Of a stretch of DNA of 64,000 nt, positions 22,691 through 34,799 are shown piece by piece; the first letter of the stretch is position 1, and the number at the start of each line of letters is the position of its first letter. The notes under the pieces are model-generated. The model saw nothing but the letters and a program-made list of their open reading frames with translations. It was not told the DNA's origin and did not search any database. The stretch covers positions 20,333,047 to 20,397,046 of the forward strand of contig NC_134956.1 of the NCBI RefSeq assembly GCF_965638725.1, read 5' to 3'. Source of the stretch: Aptenodytes patagonicus. Lineage: Eukaryota > Chordata > Aves > Sphenisciformes > Spheniscidae. Both the position numbers and the translations under genes were made by a program.

Positions 22691-25600
22691 TTTAAGAAGA
22701 CTTAAGTTCATGATGGGCGACAGGTTTAAATAGCACAATTTTTTGTGTCTACTAAAACCAAATTTCTGTTTTAGCTAATAGCTCCTCTGTTAATGATAGA
22801 AAAGAGCGCGTAATTGTGGATTGCTAATTTCAGTTGGCAAAGCAGGTTTTTAACATGGCTTGGTTAATACTGTACTCATTTGTAAACTAAATTCTTAACG
22901 GGTAATTTACATCTATTAAGCATGGCATTTTAACCTGCTTTATTGTTCTACAAAAACTCCTCTGAAGTATTTAAACTGTCAGCCTGATGGCAGGATCCTG
23001 ACACAACTTTTTAGCCATCTCGGAGGAAGCTGTGCCTGACGCGCTTGCTTTCTGATGTATCACGTAACATTTAACAAACGTTAATCATCGCAGTGCTGGA
23101 GCAAGTCGCACACAAAATGACAGAGAGAGAGAAACTCAATTTCCATGAAGAAATCTGCGTCTGTGCTAAGAGTGTTTCTGTAGAGAGTAGTCCAAAGTTG
23201 TTAGACATCAACTGGGAAATAGTTGTCCTGGCTGTGAAGTGAGCGCAGAAGAGATGTGTGACAGTTAGATCAGAAGAGGGCTAAGGTGGCACCTCCAGAT
23301 TTAGGCAGGGAGTGAAACTAGGGGAGCCTTCTGGTTTGGTTTTATGTCTTGCTTTCCACCCCCAACTCTGAACACCAGAGAGGCAACATTTCTCAAAGCG
23401 CATACTGAGAAGTTTGCAACTTGAGCTTTGTGTATAGCTGCAGAGAAGGTGGGCAGGAGGAAGATGGAGCTGTCTTGATACTGCTAGAGCTGGGCTAAGA
23501 AATATGACCCGTGGATGGTGTATCTTGAAACCAAAGTGAGACTTAATGATCGCTCCCAAAGCTCTTTGAAAATGCATCTGGGTACAGAAGGAAAACTGTC
23601 ACGAACTTTGGATCACAGCAGAAGTTGGTTATCAGTGCTAATTATATTCTCATCCTGGAATACCAGATCATTGCTTGATCTGGTGAATCTTAGTGAGTAA
23701 TCAGGTAGAGTTGCGTTACAAAGACTTAGGGGCAAGGCATTGATGCTGTTGCTGGGAATTATATTCCAAGTGTACCTTACATGCCTGTTTTACTGTTAGG
23801 TCTTTTCAGCGGGGTTCCAACTTTTGCAGAATCGTATTTCCTTAAGAAACTTCCTATGTAGGGGCCTAGAACTGTGATCTCTAGCTCAAATCTTGCCTTC
23901 TTTTTCCTATTCCTCGTACCCAAGCCAATGTCTTCTTTCTCTTACTCTATTAAAAATGCCTGATATTTTGGCATCCTCTCTCTCTTCCAGGCTATAAGTA
24001 GTACGGTTATGATTCTATTTAAACCACAGAGATGGGAGAATAGTTATTTTAAAACCTCCTTAAAAGCTGCAAGGACCAGATTTTTCACTTCTAGAAAAGT
24101 TAAGCACAAGTTGTATAGTCAGTCTTATATGCGGGGGATGAAAAATCACCTTTGGGTGACCTGATGGTTTTATTTAGACTTAGCTTATCAAGCCGCGCTG
24201 CTGTATTGAATGCTAATCTCTGTGCACAGGCATTCCCCCCTCTCAGCGATGCCCTCGCTAGATGGACGAGTCCAGTTCTTACCCACCAAAGATAACGCAT
24301 GCTTTGCTGTCACCCATCAGTGGCAACCAGATCCAGCCTTGCTACAGCAAAAGGATACAAAAAAGTTTAAAAAGGGTATCTGTACACCGTGCCTTTTGCT
24401 CACATGTAGCTTCCAGGGCTGTCTCGGGACTTCTGACGTACCCTGAGGGCAGAATCAGTGCTGTTTGAAGTTAACTTTATATTTTAGGTACTTGTAATAT
24501 CAGGCAGATTATGATCCTGGCTATGCTAGTACAAAAGAGAAGGAACTCCAGTAGCTTTAATTCAGGGTTTAGATGGGTGGTGTACAATACGGCTTCATTC
24601 CAGAAAATGTGAAACTAAATATCAAGGACAGACGCATGGCAGAAAATGAAACAGTACTCTGTGCCCGCACACCAACAAACACCGCTTTGCAAGTCTGTCG
24701 TGCTGGCTGAGAGTGCACCAAGAAAGTATGAAAAACCAGAAAGGGGTGGAGAGACACCAGAGGATAAATATTCCTTCTAAAAATCTGAGAAAAAGTTGCA
24801 AAAAGATTGCGTTTCCAAAGCACAGTATTAACATGTTCTCACAGCATCCTTTAGTCTACATATGGGGAAAGTGGGTCACAGAGATTAAATGCTTTGACCA
24901 AGATCAGAGAAGGGGTGTCAGAGGATGAAAACCTGCTTGGGATGACAAAAGTAGACAAATAATGTTAAGAGAATGGGCTGAGCACAGGGAGCCATCCCTG
25001 ATGCTGTTGGGACCTGCAAGGAGTGGCTGTAAGCCTCCGTGCCCCCAGCTGCCCATCCAAAAACCAGAGTGCTGCTGGTCTTGCTCAGAAGTGCTAATGG
25101 CTGAGACTCAGTGAGAGCTGGGTGTTAATAATTACCTCCCAGGCCCACGTGAGGAGCTATTGCAGCTTGTTGTGCAAGTCCTGGGCTCACTTGCGAAAAC
25201 TCAGATGGTCTGAACCCCTCTCCCCATCCCCAGCTGACCCAAATGCAAAGTACTTGGAGGGTCTGGTGAGCAGCACGGCAGCGGGGCTCTTCCAGCCCTT
25301 CCGTCTACCTGTGCTTGACTAGAATATAGATCGAGTCCTCTCTATACCCCTCCAGGCACGTGTGTGATAGTCTTCCATATTCTGGGCAGCACGAGTGCTG
25401 AGTATCACAGGACATACCAACATCATCTCCCCCAGAGATTCTCCGCAGTCTGGCTCAGAGGTCCCAGCACGCTTGCTTTTGCATATCTGTGGTGAAGAAT
25501 AGCAGTTGCAGAGAGCTGCGCTGCTCTGGAAAAATCTTGATTGCTGCTGGCATCTTCACTCACTCACCAGGTATTTAACACATTCCTTGCAAACATTCCC

Positions 25601-28600
25601 AGTCAAACTCTTGCTGTGCTGAAGTCAGTGGAGGTTTTTAGCTTAAACTTAAATGTCAGGCCAGCTTGAAAAATGGCACTGGTCTGAAATCTCAACAAGT
25701 ACTGGCTATGGCCATCTCTTGCTTTACAACACTCAAAGGTTGGAGTACTGTGGGGTGCTGCTGGCTCTGCTGTTAGATTTGGAAAGAGTTTGCTAGGCAA
25801 GGGGCTGAAATATTTGGCCTCAGCCAAATTATGTTGTTGGGTACAGGTCTTAGTGGTCACACTAGAGGTGAAAGATGAGCAGGGGGATGCACAGCCCACA
25901 AGCTGTCATCATTTGCTTTTCCACTACCAGGTCTGCACTGGGGGAGACAAAGCTGCCTCCCAGAATGGTGTCAAGTCAGTACCTTTGAGGAAAAGGGCAG
26001 GAATTTGGCTTAGTCTGATAGCAACAATTCTTTCCTGGGGCTCTACCTGGATGTGATACAGCTACACCTCCAGAAGGCTGCTCTGCCATATGCTGCGGGA
26101 CTGCCCTGGGACACCTTGTGCTGAGCTCAGAGGAGAGCAAAGCTGGCATTTTCCCTCCCTTCCCAGCAAAGGATGCATGGAGTTTGGCTGGACCTCTGCC
26201 ACTTGCCCCACATGGTTAAGCACAGTCACCTTGCTCCTGTGCAGCACTTGCTCAGAATTGCCAGCAAACCACCCTGAGAGGTGTGGCTCTGGACAGAGTA
26301 ACAGCCACATATTGGCAGAACGTAATGTTAAGTATCTCAAGGCACTTCATTAACTTGGGCTGCAGATTAGATGATGCTGTGACATATCAGAATACTCCAG
26401 AAACCGTATTAGATAGTTATGCTGCAAATAAAATCATTAGAAACATGGCAGGGGGCTGTTTTCTAATAGAGATCCCCTAAAATCCTCAATTTTAGCACAG
26501 CTTCCTTTATAGTTGCTCAAAACACTGCACAGGCTACAATTAACTCGATTGTGATACGAACAAGGAAGCATCTCCCATGCTATGCTGTTCTTAAGCTTCA
26601 TAATATTGTAAAATATACAACATATTGAAGAAACAGAGCCATCGGAGAAAGATGATCAGTGAAGATGGTCTCTTAAGAGCTGGCACAGAGTTGTACTGGG
26701 CTGGGGTTGTGCTGATGGAAGTCTTACCCCAAACATCCTTTTATGCTGGTGACCTCTGATGCCATGTCATTCATGAAGGACCTTGTGCGGGGTAAATCCT
26801 TACTCATCCATCGGTTGTAGAACTGGTGACCAAGAGCTGAATTTCCAACAGGCCTGACATCTGTGGCGCTCTGACTTTCCCTAAAGCTGGTGATGCTGAG
26901 CATCTCTGAGCCTATTTTCACTTGGTGCAAGTCATTAACTGCCCCATACCTCAGTACTTTATCTGAAAAATGATTAATTATTCTTACTCACCTTTGTAAA
27001 GCACAGAACTACTGATGGCAAGAGCAGAGCGTTATCACGGGTGAACAATCACTGACTACATAAGCTTTCACCACTTAACTTTAAAGTCAAGCTATGCCTT
27101 TAATGCAAGCTTTTACATTTCTGTATTTCTATTCATGTTTAATGACCTCAGTACTTGCACTTTGCCTTTGATCTTTTGAGTCATGCATGGTTGTACTGTG
27201 GATGTATTTATTGGAAAGCCACTTTCTTCAGTGCCACATTTTTCACCTCTACCGTGACCAGGTTGATAGCGCAAAGCACTTTGTGTAGGAGGCTTTCAAG
27301 TTCAAAGCTAGTCTTGCAAGGGCACAGGGAAGCTGTGAAGTCCCAGTTAATTTTAGGCAGTCATCACAGCGCTAATAGAGTAGGCAGAAATCAAGAGATC
27401 GCCTGGTGAAGAGAAAGCCTGTCCTAAAGTTTCTGAATGTTATTTACTGGTGTGTCATTAAAAAAAATAATCCTGTGTTTGTGTGAGGATGATTAACCAT
27501 TGGAACAAATCACCCAGGGAAAAATATGGATCCTCCATCTGTGAGACGTGCAGCATGAGACTGCGTGCCTGCCCACGGCACACCTGCCTGGGAGCCTGCT
27601 GCCTGCCCAGCCGGGGTCCCTGCGCCAGGGTCTGGGGCTCAGCCCGGGCACGCAGGGAGAAAAAGAAATCAGAAACACCAGTAAACAGCACCAGAACCTT
27701 CTCTGTCTCGTGGTGATTCACTCCTTCCTTTTGCTAACTGTTTTACAACACCCATTTTATCATACCTTATAAATACAGTGCTTGCTTCCCTCAGAAATGT
27801 TAGCAGAGGTAGAGCTAAAATGGCTTTGTCATTAAAAAAAATCCACAGAGGGAAACACAGGAAGATTCAGAAGGAAGGGCTGAAGTCTGGGTGCTTTCTG
27901 ACAGTGAGAGAAAGAGGAATGATTTAGTGGAATATTACCTCACTCCATCGAACCACTCAATCTGTCCCCATCTGTCACTGAGTGCTTGCAGGAGGGTGAT
28001 AGAAAGGAAACTGTTGAGTAGCTTGATAGTCAAGCAAATCAACTGGGCTTTTTCCTTTTCCTCCCTCATTAGGCCTTGCACACTCACACTACACAGCAGG
28101 TCCCCCAGTGTGCTGTGCCAAGGGCGAGGGAGGAGAGGGGACGGTCCCCTGGGTGCCATGGGGCGGCAGCGGCCCCCGGACAGAGGGACCAGCTCTAGGT
28201 GCCCGCGGGGTCGAGCTGCCCCAGGGAGCGAGCTCCGGCAGAGCCGCAGGAGACATCTGGGTGTGGAGGAAGGCGGATGAACGTGCAATATGTTCAGCCA
28301 AGCTGCAGTGTGACTAAAGGGGGAGAACGTGGGCACCCGAGCCGAGGAGCCAGCAGAATCGCAGGCAGAGGTAAAGCTCGGAGCCATGGTGTGAAAGCAA
28401 GGAGGGACACGTTTAGGCTGAGCATCACCAAAGCGCTTCCCAGCAGGGCGGTGAAGGATGCTGCAGAAGCTGGGCTCTGCAGGACCTGCCCACAGTGCTG
28501 CCGGTGGGGACGGAGGTCTCCGCTAATTTTCCTCCCCAGTAGATCCTAAACTCTCAGCCAGACAGACTTCTTCTTACTCTCCGTTTGTGCAATATCTGTC

Positions 28601-31600
28601 TGAGCATAAGTGCTGATGTAAACCAAATCCAAATAGTTGAAGGCTGTTGCAATGTGTGAAGGGTTTGATAGCGACTTTGGGGAGTTTAATGAAACCAGGG
28701 AGGGGAGGGAGGTGAAATTATGACACCACCAGAGTCAGGAAGTTTTGCCATTGAATTTGAAGGGGTGGGGGACCTTCCTGTCAAGGTTTCACCCATGTGA
28801 GAGAAGAAATTGGACAGGGAAAAAAAAAAATCTATTAATTTGACAGGATGCAGTGAAATTTTTGGAAAGAGTGAGCATGCTTGCAGCTGCCTCACCAGTG
28901 CCTCTCCCTGAGCCGGCCTTTCTGGCAGGTCCCATGAAAGCGGTTAGAGATGTGCTCTGCTGCCTGCGTCCAGTGTAGCCTAGAGGAGTAAATAAAGGGT
29001 GGGCCCAGCTTTGCACCCCATGAAATTAATAGCAGCTTTGCTGGTTTGTGAACTCTTTGCAGCAAGAGCCGCGGCTGCCCATTTGCGCTGAAAGAGCCCA
29101 CAAATGTCTGCATGAAGTGACATGAGTGCACTCACATGTACAAAAGAAAAAGTGAATAAAGAAGGCTCAGCCCTACTTGCTTGGCTAGAACCAGGCCATA
29201 TTTTCAGCCTGCTTCTGAAATGCGTTACAGGCTTGGGATTTACAAGGCCGCATTACATTTAAAACCAGACTTAATCCCTTCCACATGTTGCAATGCTGTG
29301 ACAGAGGCACGGCGCTGGGGTTTGGGAGGCCTGGGTGGGATTCCCAGCCCGGGAAGAGATACGCTGCCCACGCGGTGCAATGCAGAGCCCCGCGGGGGTC
29401 CCTGCGCTCGCGTCTGTGGGACGCTGGCAGGGACACAGCTACAGCCCATCCTTCCCATGCCGCCTGCTGGGACACAGCGCAGGGAGAGTTATGCATCCCA
29501 GGATAGCTCAGGCTGCAGCGGTGCAGGTACACCCTGCATACAGCACAGACACATGCTTCATCTGGTCTATGTGATTCGTAATCTTCTGGGGACAGGGACA
29601 TGCCTGTAACACATTGATATCTGGTGCCATGGTACAAAGGAGCATCAATCTGGGATGCTCTGGGCACTCCTGGCACACAAGTAACATGTACCCATTTTCC
29701 CAGGCAAATTGGGGTTTGCAGAGGAGACTTTCTATCATTTTTGCGTTGTGCATGCATTCATTTCCCTCCCCCCCCCGTACTAAGCTGTCTTATACTCAGA
29801 CCTTTGAGAAACCCCTGCCATAGGGGTGTTTAAAAGTGTGCTATATGGTAATATTGCTCATTCCTCCTTTCCTGCACATTTTGCTGTCACCCTGCGTTGT
29901 ACTCCTTGCCATGAGACATGCTGCCATCCACCCTCCCTTCAGTGCCCCAGGCTTACTCAGCTTCAGCCCTTCACGTTCAGCCTTTCCCAGCCCTGATGAC
30001 CGGGCAGAGCGGCCCAAAGGCTACCACCGTCCTCCGAGGTGGCTGGATCATACAGGGGAATCTGCCCTGCCAAATCATTGAGATGTATCCTACTGCATTC
30101 GGCTGGGTCTGCCCGCACTCAAGACTCTCCTTGAGAAATGATAGGTGATTTGCTGTATGTTTGATGTGCATTAAACTCCTCTCCATTCCTGTGCTCAGAA
30201 TTATTGATTAGTCTAACAGCTGTACCCCCGCTGGTTTGGCATTTCATATCTATGTACTAGAGAAAGGCACATTGATTTTGCTGTTATCAAAATCCTCTTG
30301 TATTTGCACAGTCTTTTCTCTTCCTGCAATTTTCTAATTCCTTCTGGAAAACACGTTACACATCATCAAGATCAAATTCCTGAGACGTCTTGTTTAAGTC
30401 AAGGGATTCTTAGCACCTTCTATTTCTTTTGAATATCTATCTGTGCAGTAATAACAAATCAGAGAGCTACTGCAGCAGGGGAGGCATCAGTGAGGACCTC
30501 AGCCTGTGCTCATGCTTGCTGTTACCATACATCATTATGGTACACTATGCTGATGAGGCAAATTAGCAAAGTACTTCTTGACAAGATATACTATAAGATC
30601 TTTGAACACACTAGAGTTTCAGGATAACAAGGAGCCTAAAGCTTCTAGTTCTCCTACAAAGGAATAAAACCCACCCTAATCCTATCTCTTACCTTAGAGC
30701 TCAACCATACAGGTATGTATTACTCCATGCTGCCCTCTCAACCACCAGTATGATCTTCAACCTTATATCAACTAGCCTCACTTCAGCTACTCCTCCTATA
30801 AAACCAGGGTTGTGGTTAGGGTGACCTGTCTCCTAGGTAAGCACCCATGCAGATCTGAGTCCCATGTGCCACACAACCAGGAGAATTTATTTTGTGTCTC
30901 CCCCTCCCCCCCTCAAAGATTTTGTAACTTTTTTTTTTTTTTAAATGACAAAATTTCCCAGGGGGGAATTGTGGGCAGAGAATGCAGATGAAGCTGAGCT
31001 TCAGCTGGGTTTTCTCCTGCTGAGCAGCAGAGCTTTCCCTCCAGCCCCCCAGGCTTACAGGTGCATGCTTGCTCAGCCAGCTGTGCACCCACAAACCTGA
31101 AACACCTTGCTTCACCTTTCCTTATAAGCAGGTAATCAAATTAAGGCAGCAACTCACTATATGTTGTGGTGTCCTCTCCTGAAATGGCTCTCTGCTAACC
31201 CAAAATCTGGTAATAAACATGGAAACTCCTACAGTCTGGTGTGATATCATTATTATTCTATAGCATATCTGTAATATCAATATTAAAATAATATTAAAAA
31301 TTAATGCACACATTTCTATTAATAATTAATAATAATACTTCAATATTAATAAAATTAAACCAAATGTTGGCACAGAACTCCTAAATGGAGTGAATAAAGG
31401 AAAGTGTTTAAACCAGGCTCTCTCTTAACAAGCTATGTGTACTGGAGAATGAGACTTCTCCCTTTCACGAAGGTATTTCCAGGGCTGCAAGAGTTTTGTT
31501 CTCTTTTCTCGTCCGATTTCTCCTGCAAGGGCCTGCCCCCCTCCCTTCCTCCCAGGCAGGCGGGGAAGCTGTTCCTGGCCTGGGATTATTGCCAGGGTGA

Positions 31601-33900
31601 TGCTGAGGCAAACTGAGCCGCGCAGGGGTCTGCAGAAAGCCTTTCATGGCAGAGCTGGCGCGAGGCTGGCCGCCTTTTCCGTCAGTCATGTTGAGTCGAG
31701 TTTGCTGTGCCCCTCAAGTCAAAAGCTGGCTCAAGGGAAAAGCAGAGGGGCATGCATGGCCATTTACGTTTTGAAATACTTCTTGTGGTCACTGGTTTAC
31801 CTATTATCACTGTAAAGCAAAGGTAAAGGAGTTTCCCCCCCCCCTTCCACTGCAGAAAGAAATTAAAGGGACTTTGCAAGTGTGCTTGGGTTAGGAAATC
31901 TCCCCTTTGATGGGAGAAAAGATAATTGATTAGGACAGAGTTTAGGAAAGAATTGGGATGCAAAAGCTTAATCTTCCTTCCAAAATGATCTCTCAAATCA
32001 ACTAACCTTCATTGTGAGTGTCAATTAATAAGAATTAAATTACTAAAAGGGGAATTGTGGTAATAATGATTGCCAAGTGAATATAGTGGGGAAGTAGGAC
32101 AGTGAGGTTTTGCCTTTAGCTCTTCTACGCCAGCAGCCGCGCTCCGGCGACAGCGGGGAAGGTGTGGAGAAGCCCCTCGGGGGCAAGTACAGGATAACGT
32201 CTCACTCAAAGAAGCACCTTCCTAATGCCCTGTCCAGGAGTGTCTGCAGGACACCAGTACTGCGACCTCCTATATACGGTGTGAACTTTGAACTCATGTA
32301 ATTGGGGCTGTCCTCATTACCCAGATAAATGCCTAATCCCACAAGTTAATTGGCACAAATTACAACTACAAAGTTGCTCTGCTCTTGTCTGATAAACTCT
32401 CCTAGGAGTTCAGTTTGGCAGGTCTAAGGCAGTCATCAGATATAATTTTCCACTCACTTACAACGACATAAACCAGGATTATTACCTTCAGTGGAGTCAC
32501 TGGTGATTTATGCCGGTGGGAGACGAGAAGCAGGGCTGGCGTTTCCTGCTACGGTTCATCGTTTTGAGCACCGTGACAATGTGCTTTGGTAAAAATGAAT
32601 GGAGCAAGAGATGGGACACATACACATTTGGGCTGCTTCTATTTGCCTTCTTGATTTTCCCTTTGAGTGTAAATTGAAGTCCATGGTATTAAGCTAATTT
32701 TAAATTGATAGACATGGACAGAAAACCACCCCCCAGGCTCCCAGTGCGTTCCTCCTCTGCAGACTCAGACTGTGTGGGTGCACGGGGTGTTTGAGGAGCC
32801 CCACTATTAAATGACAGTGGCAGGATCAGGTTTTGGGTTTGTTTTTAAATCCAGGTTACGGGAATTTCTGCAGTGCTCACAGGTCACTGCATTAGCACGG
32901 GAATGAGCTGGTCTTTCACCAGCACAATCCAGCCCTTTGGGTTAGAATTGAGCTCCTCTAAGGCTTCAGATCTAATACAGGCACTTTGTACCTGATCACA
33001 TTAATGCAAACCACATATAAAATTACCGTTTGGTGGCACCTCAGACTTTCTTTTTTTTTTTTCCTACAGGACCTGAGTCTGTTATCACTTGCACAGCTGC
33101 TGTATCGCCACTGCAAAGGGTGAAGCAAAATATATAGGCTTTGGAGCAGGAGCCCTGGGGTTGGGCTGTTTAGAGTTGGGAGGATGCAATCCTACCTCTC
33201 AAGACACTTATTCTTTTAACGTGTGCAGGATCCACAAGGATCTGACCAAATAGCAGATCCAGTTGTTCCTTTCTGTCTCCTCAGGGAGGCTGTGGAGCCT
33301 AGTGGAAGGTACCTGGTAAACTCGCTGGGACACTTCTCATCTTCTCTAATACAGGTGTTTGCTTTAATACAAGTGTGCTAACTTCTCTCAACGCACCCCC
33401 CCCGCATCATCATCAGCAAAGCACTGACTGTTGAGTGATGAATGACTTCACTTTTCCAGTTCCAGCATATGTTTGCATGTCTGAGAGCAAGAAATGTGTG
33501 AAACTCACACAAACTATTGGAATTCCAGCTCCAGGGACTGACAAGTAAATATGAAGTTGCACGGTATTTCATAGAAAACCCACAAATTATATGTTTGCCG
33601 GGTTAAAGTTGATCCTTTGAGGCATGTGCCAAGAAAAACCTCTTGTATTAGCTACACCAAGATTCCTCCATCGTCTGAGACTGCAGCTTGATTGAGGAGT
33701 TCATGCCTTGTAAACTGCTGAGTTTCCCTAAAAGCAGCCAGAGGCATATCATCTTTTGCTAAGCTATCCATAAGGAGCTCTGCTAGCTTGGGTGAATCAA
33801 GTATGTGATAACAGATTACACTGAATAAAAATGGAAAACCACAATGACAAAATAATGTTATAATATTAAAATAAATCAAATCATATAGTGCCATTATTCT
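22691..33900. other. Intergenic interval between GPR27 and PROK2 (convergent 3' ends)
   Basis: About 11 kb with no recognised gene, between the 3' ends of two genes on opposite strands. Sequence is mostly unique and of mixed composition. It has a small isolated GC-rich patch at 28101-28275 and an AT-rich stretch with TAATATTA-type motifs at about 31230-31350. All open frames are short, lack known domains and overlap in several frames. Confidence 0.6.
28101..28275. other. Isolated GC-rich, CpG-containing patch
   Basis: About 175 bp with roughly a dozen CpG dinucleotides inside AT-richer intergenic DNA, away from any recognised promoter. It could be an orphan CpG island, an enhancer or an unrecognised exon; no convincing coding frame or splice pair was identified. 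Confidence 0.4.
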
Positions 33901-33981
33901 GATACAGAATTTTTACACAGCAAATTTGATACATATACAAGAAGTCAGGCAGCCCATTACAATAAACTTCAGGGTTCCTTT

Positions 33982-33987
33982 TTTAAT
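33982..33987 (-). terminator. Candidate PROK2 polyadenylation signal (ATTAAA)
   Basis: On the minus strand, ATTAAA lies about 690 bp after the PROK2 stop in an AT-rich stretch that reads like a 3' untranslated region. No AATAAA was found on this strand between 33360 and 34673; a second ATTAAA is at 34092-34097. The true end is uncertain. Confidence 0.3.
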
Positions 33988-34673
33988 ATAAACTACATCT
34001 TAATACATAGTTTGAGATGATCAGGTAGTTTTACACCAACTCAAGTAACAACAACTTCTTCTCATCTTAGAATACTAAAATAACAAAATCTTTTAATGCT
34101 TTGAATATTGAAATGCTTTGATTCCACCTGCCACTTTTAAAAAGTGTAAAAACTACATCTATTGGTTAAACTTTTACCCTAGAGATGTGCCTAACTTACA
34201 AATACAGTTATATTAATAAAGATATGAAATGTAATGTAAATACAGTTTTTTGGCAATCGCCATATGCTTCACACTATGCAATTATTCAACTCTCAGTTCA
34301 ATTCAGGCATTCCGAAGTGTAAAAACGTGGCCAAAATTTTCCAAAACTGGCAATAATCTTGGATGTTTTCATTCTGGGGTTAAGCTGGAACCATGAAGAC
34401 CATGAGACGGTTCAGAAATCGTTAAGCTCCTGCCCTCAGAAAGCAGTCTTGCTTTAGCAGGTGTCATTTTGCTCACCCCAAAATGAAAGCATCCGCCACC
34501 GTGAATCCCTCCTGAAAACCTTGGCCACTACAGCACAGTATCTCATCTCCAGTTTTAATGTTGGTGAGGCAGGAAAGTATGGTAAAGGGTTTCCCCTGGC
34601 AAGTACCTTGTTTGTCACAATAACAAGAAAAAGAATACATCGAGTGGCTCTTTCTAGCGCAGAATGGCTCCTG

Positions 34674-34799
34674 CTAAAAAAAGACATCTTCTTTTCTGAA
34701 GTCTGGTAAACATTTGAATTTGCTGGGAGAAGTCCGTACGCAGGCCAGGCTGGGGAGACACGGGCAGGTGTGGTGCATCCGCCGCCCAGAGAAGGGAAC
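34674..34799 (-). CDS. PROK2: PROK2 coding exon 3 (C-terminal half of AVIT domain, stop)
   Basis: A strong acceptor (pyrimidine-rich, ending TTTGTCCCCAG) precedes GTT at 34799. The 41 codons begin [16 protein letters not shown], the strongly conserved second half of the prokineticin fold, and supply four of the ten cysteines (exon positions 12, 14, 20 and 30). After the last cysteine the peptide continues for 11 residues, ending VFF before TAG at 34676-34674. The human peptide, as I recall, has only a few residues there, so the tail differs in length and is hydrophobic at its end. Overlapping longer frames in this segment are shadows. Confidence 0.95.
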   Translation of the reverse strand, partial: VPFSGRRMHHTCPCLPSLACVRTSPSKFKCLPDFRKEDVFF

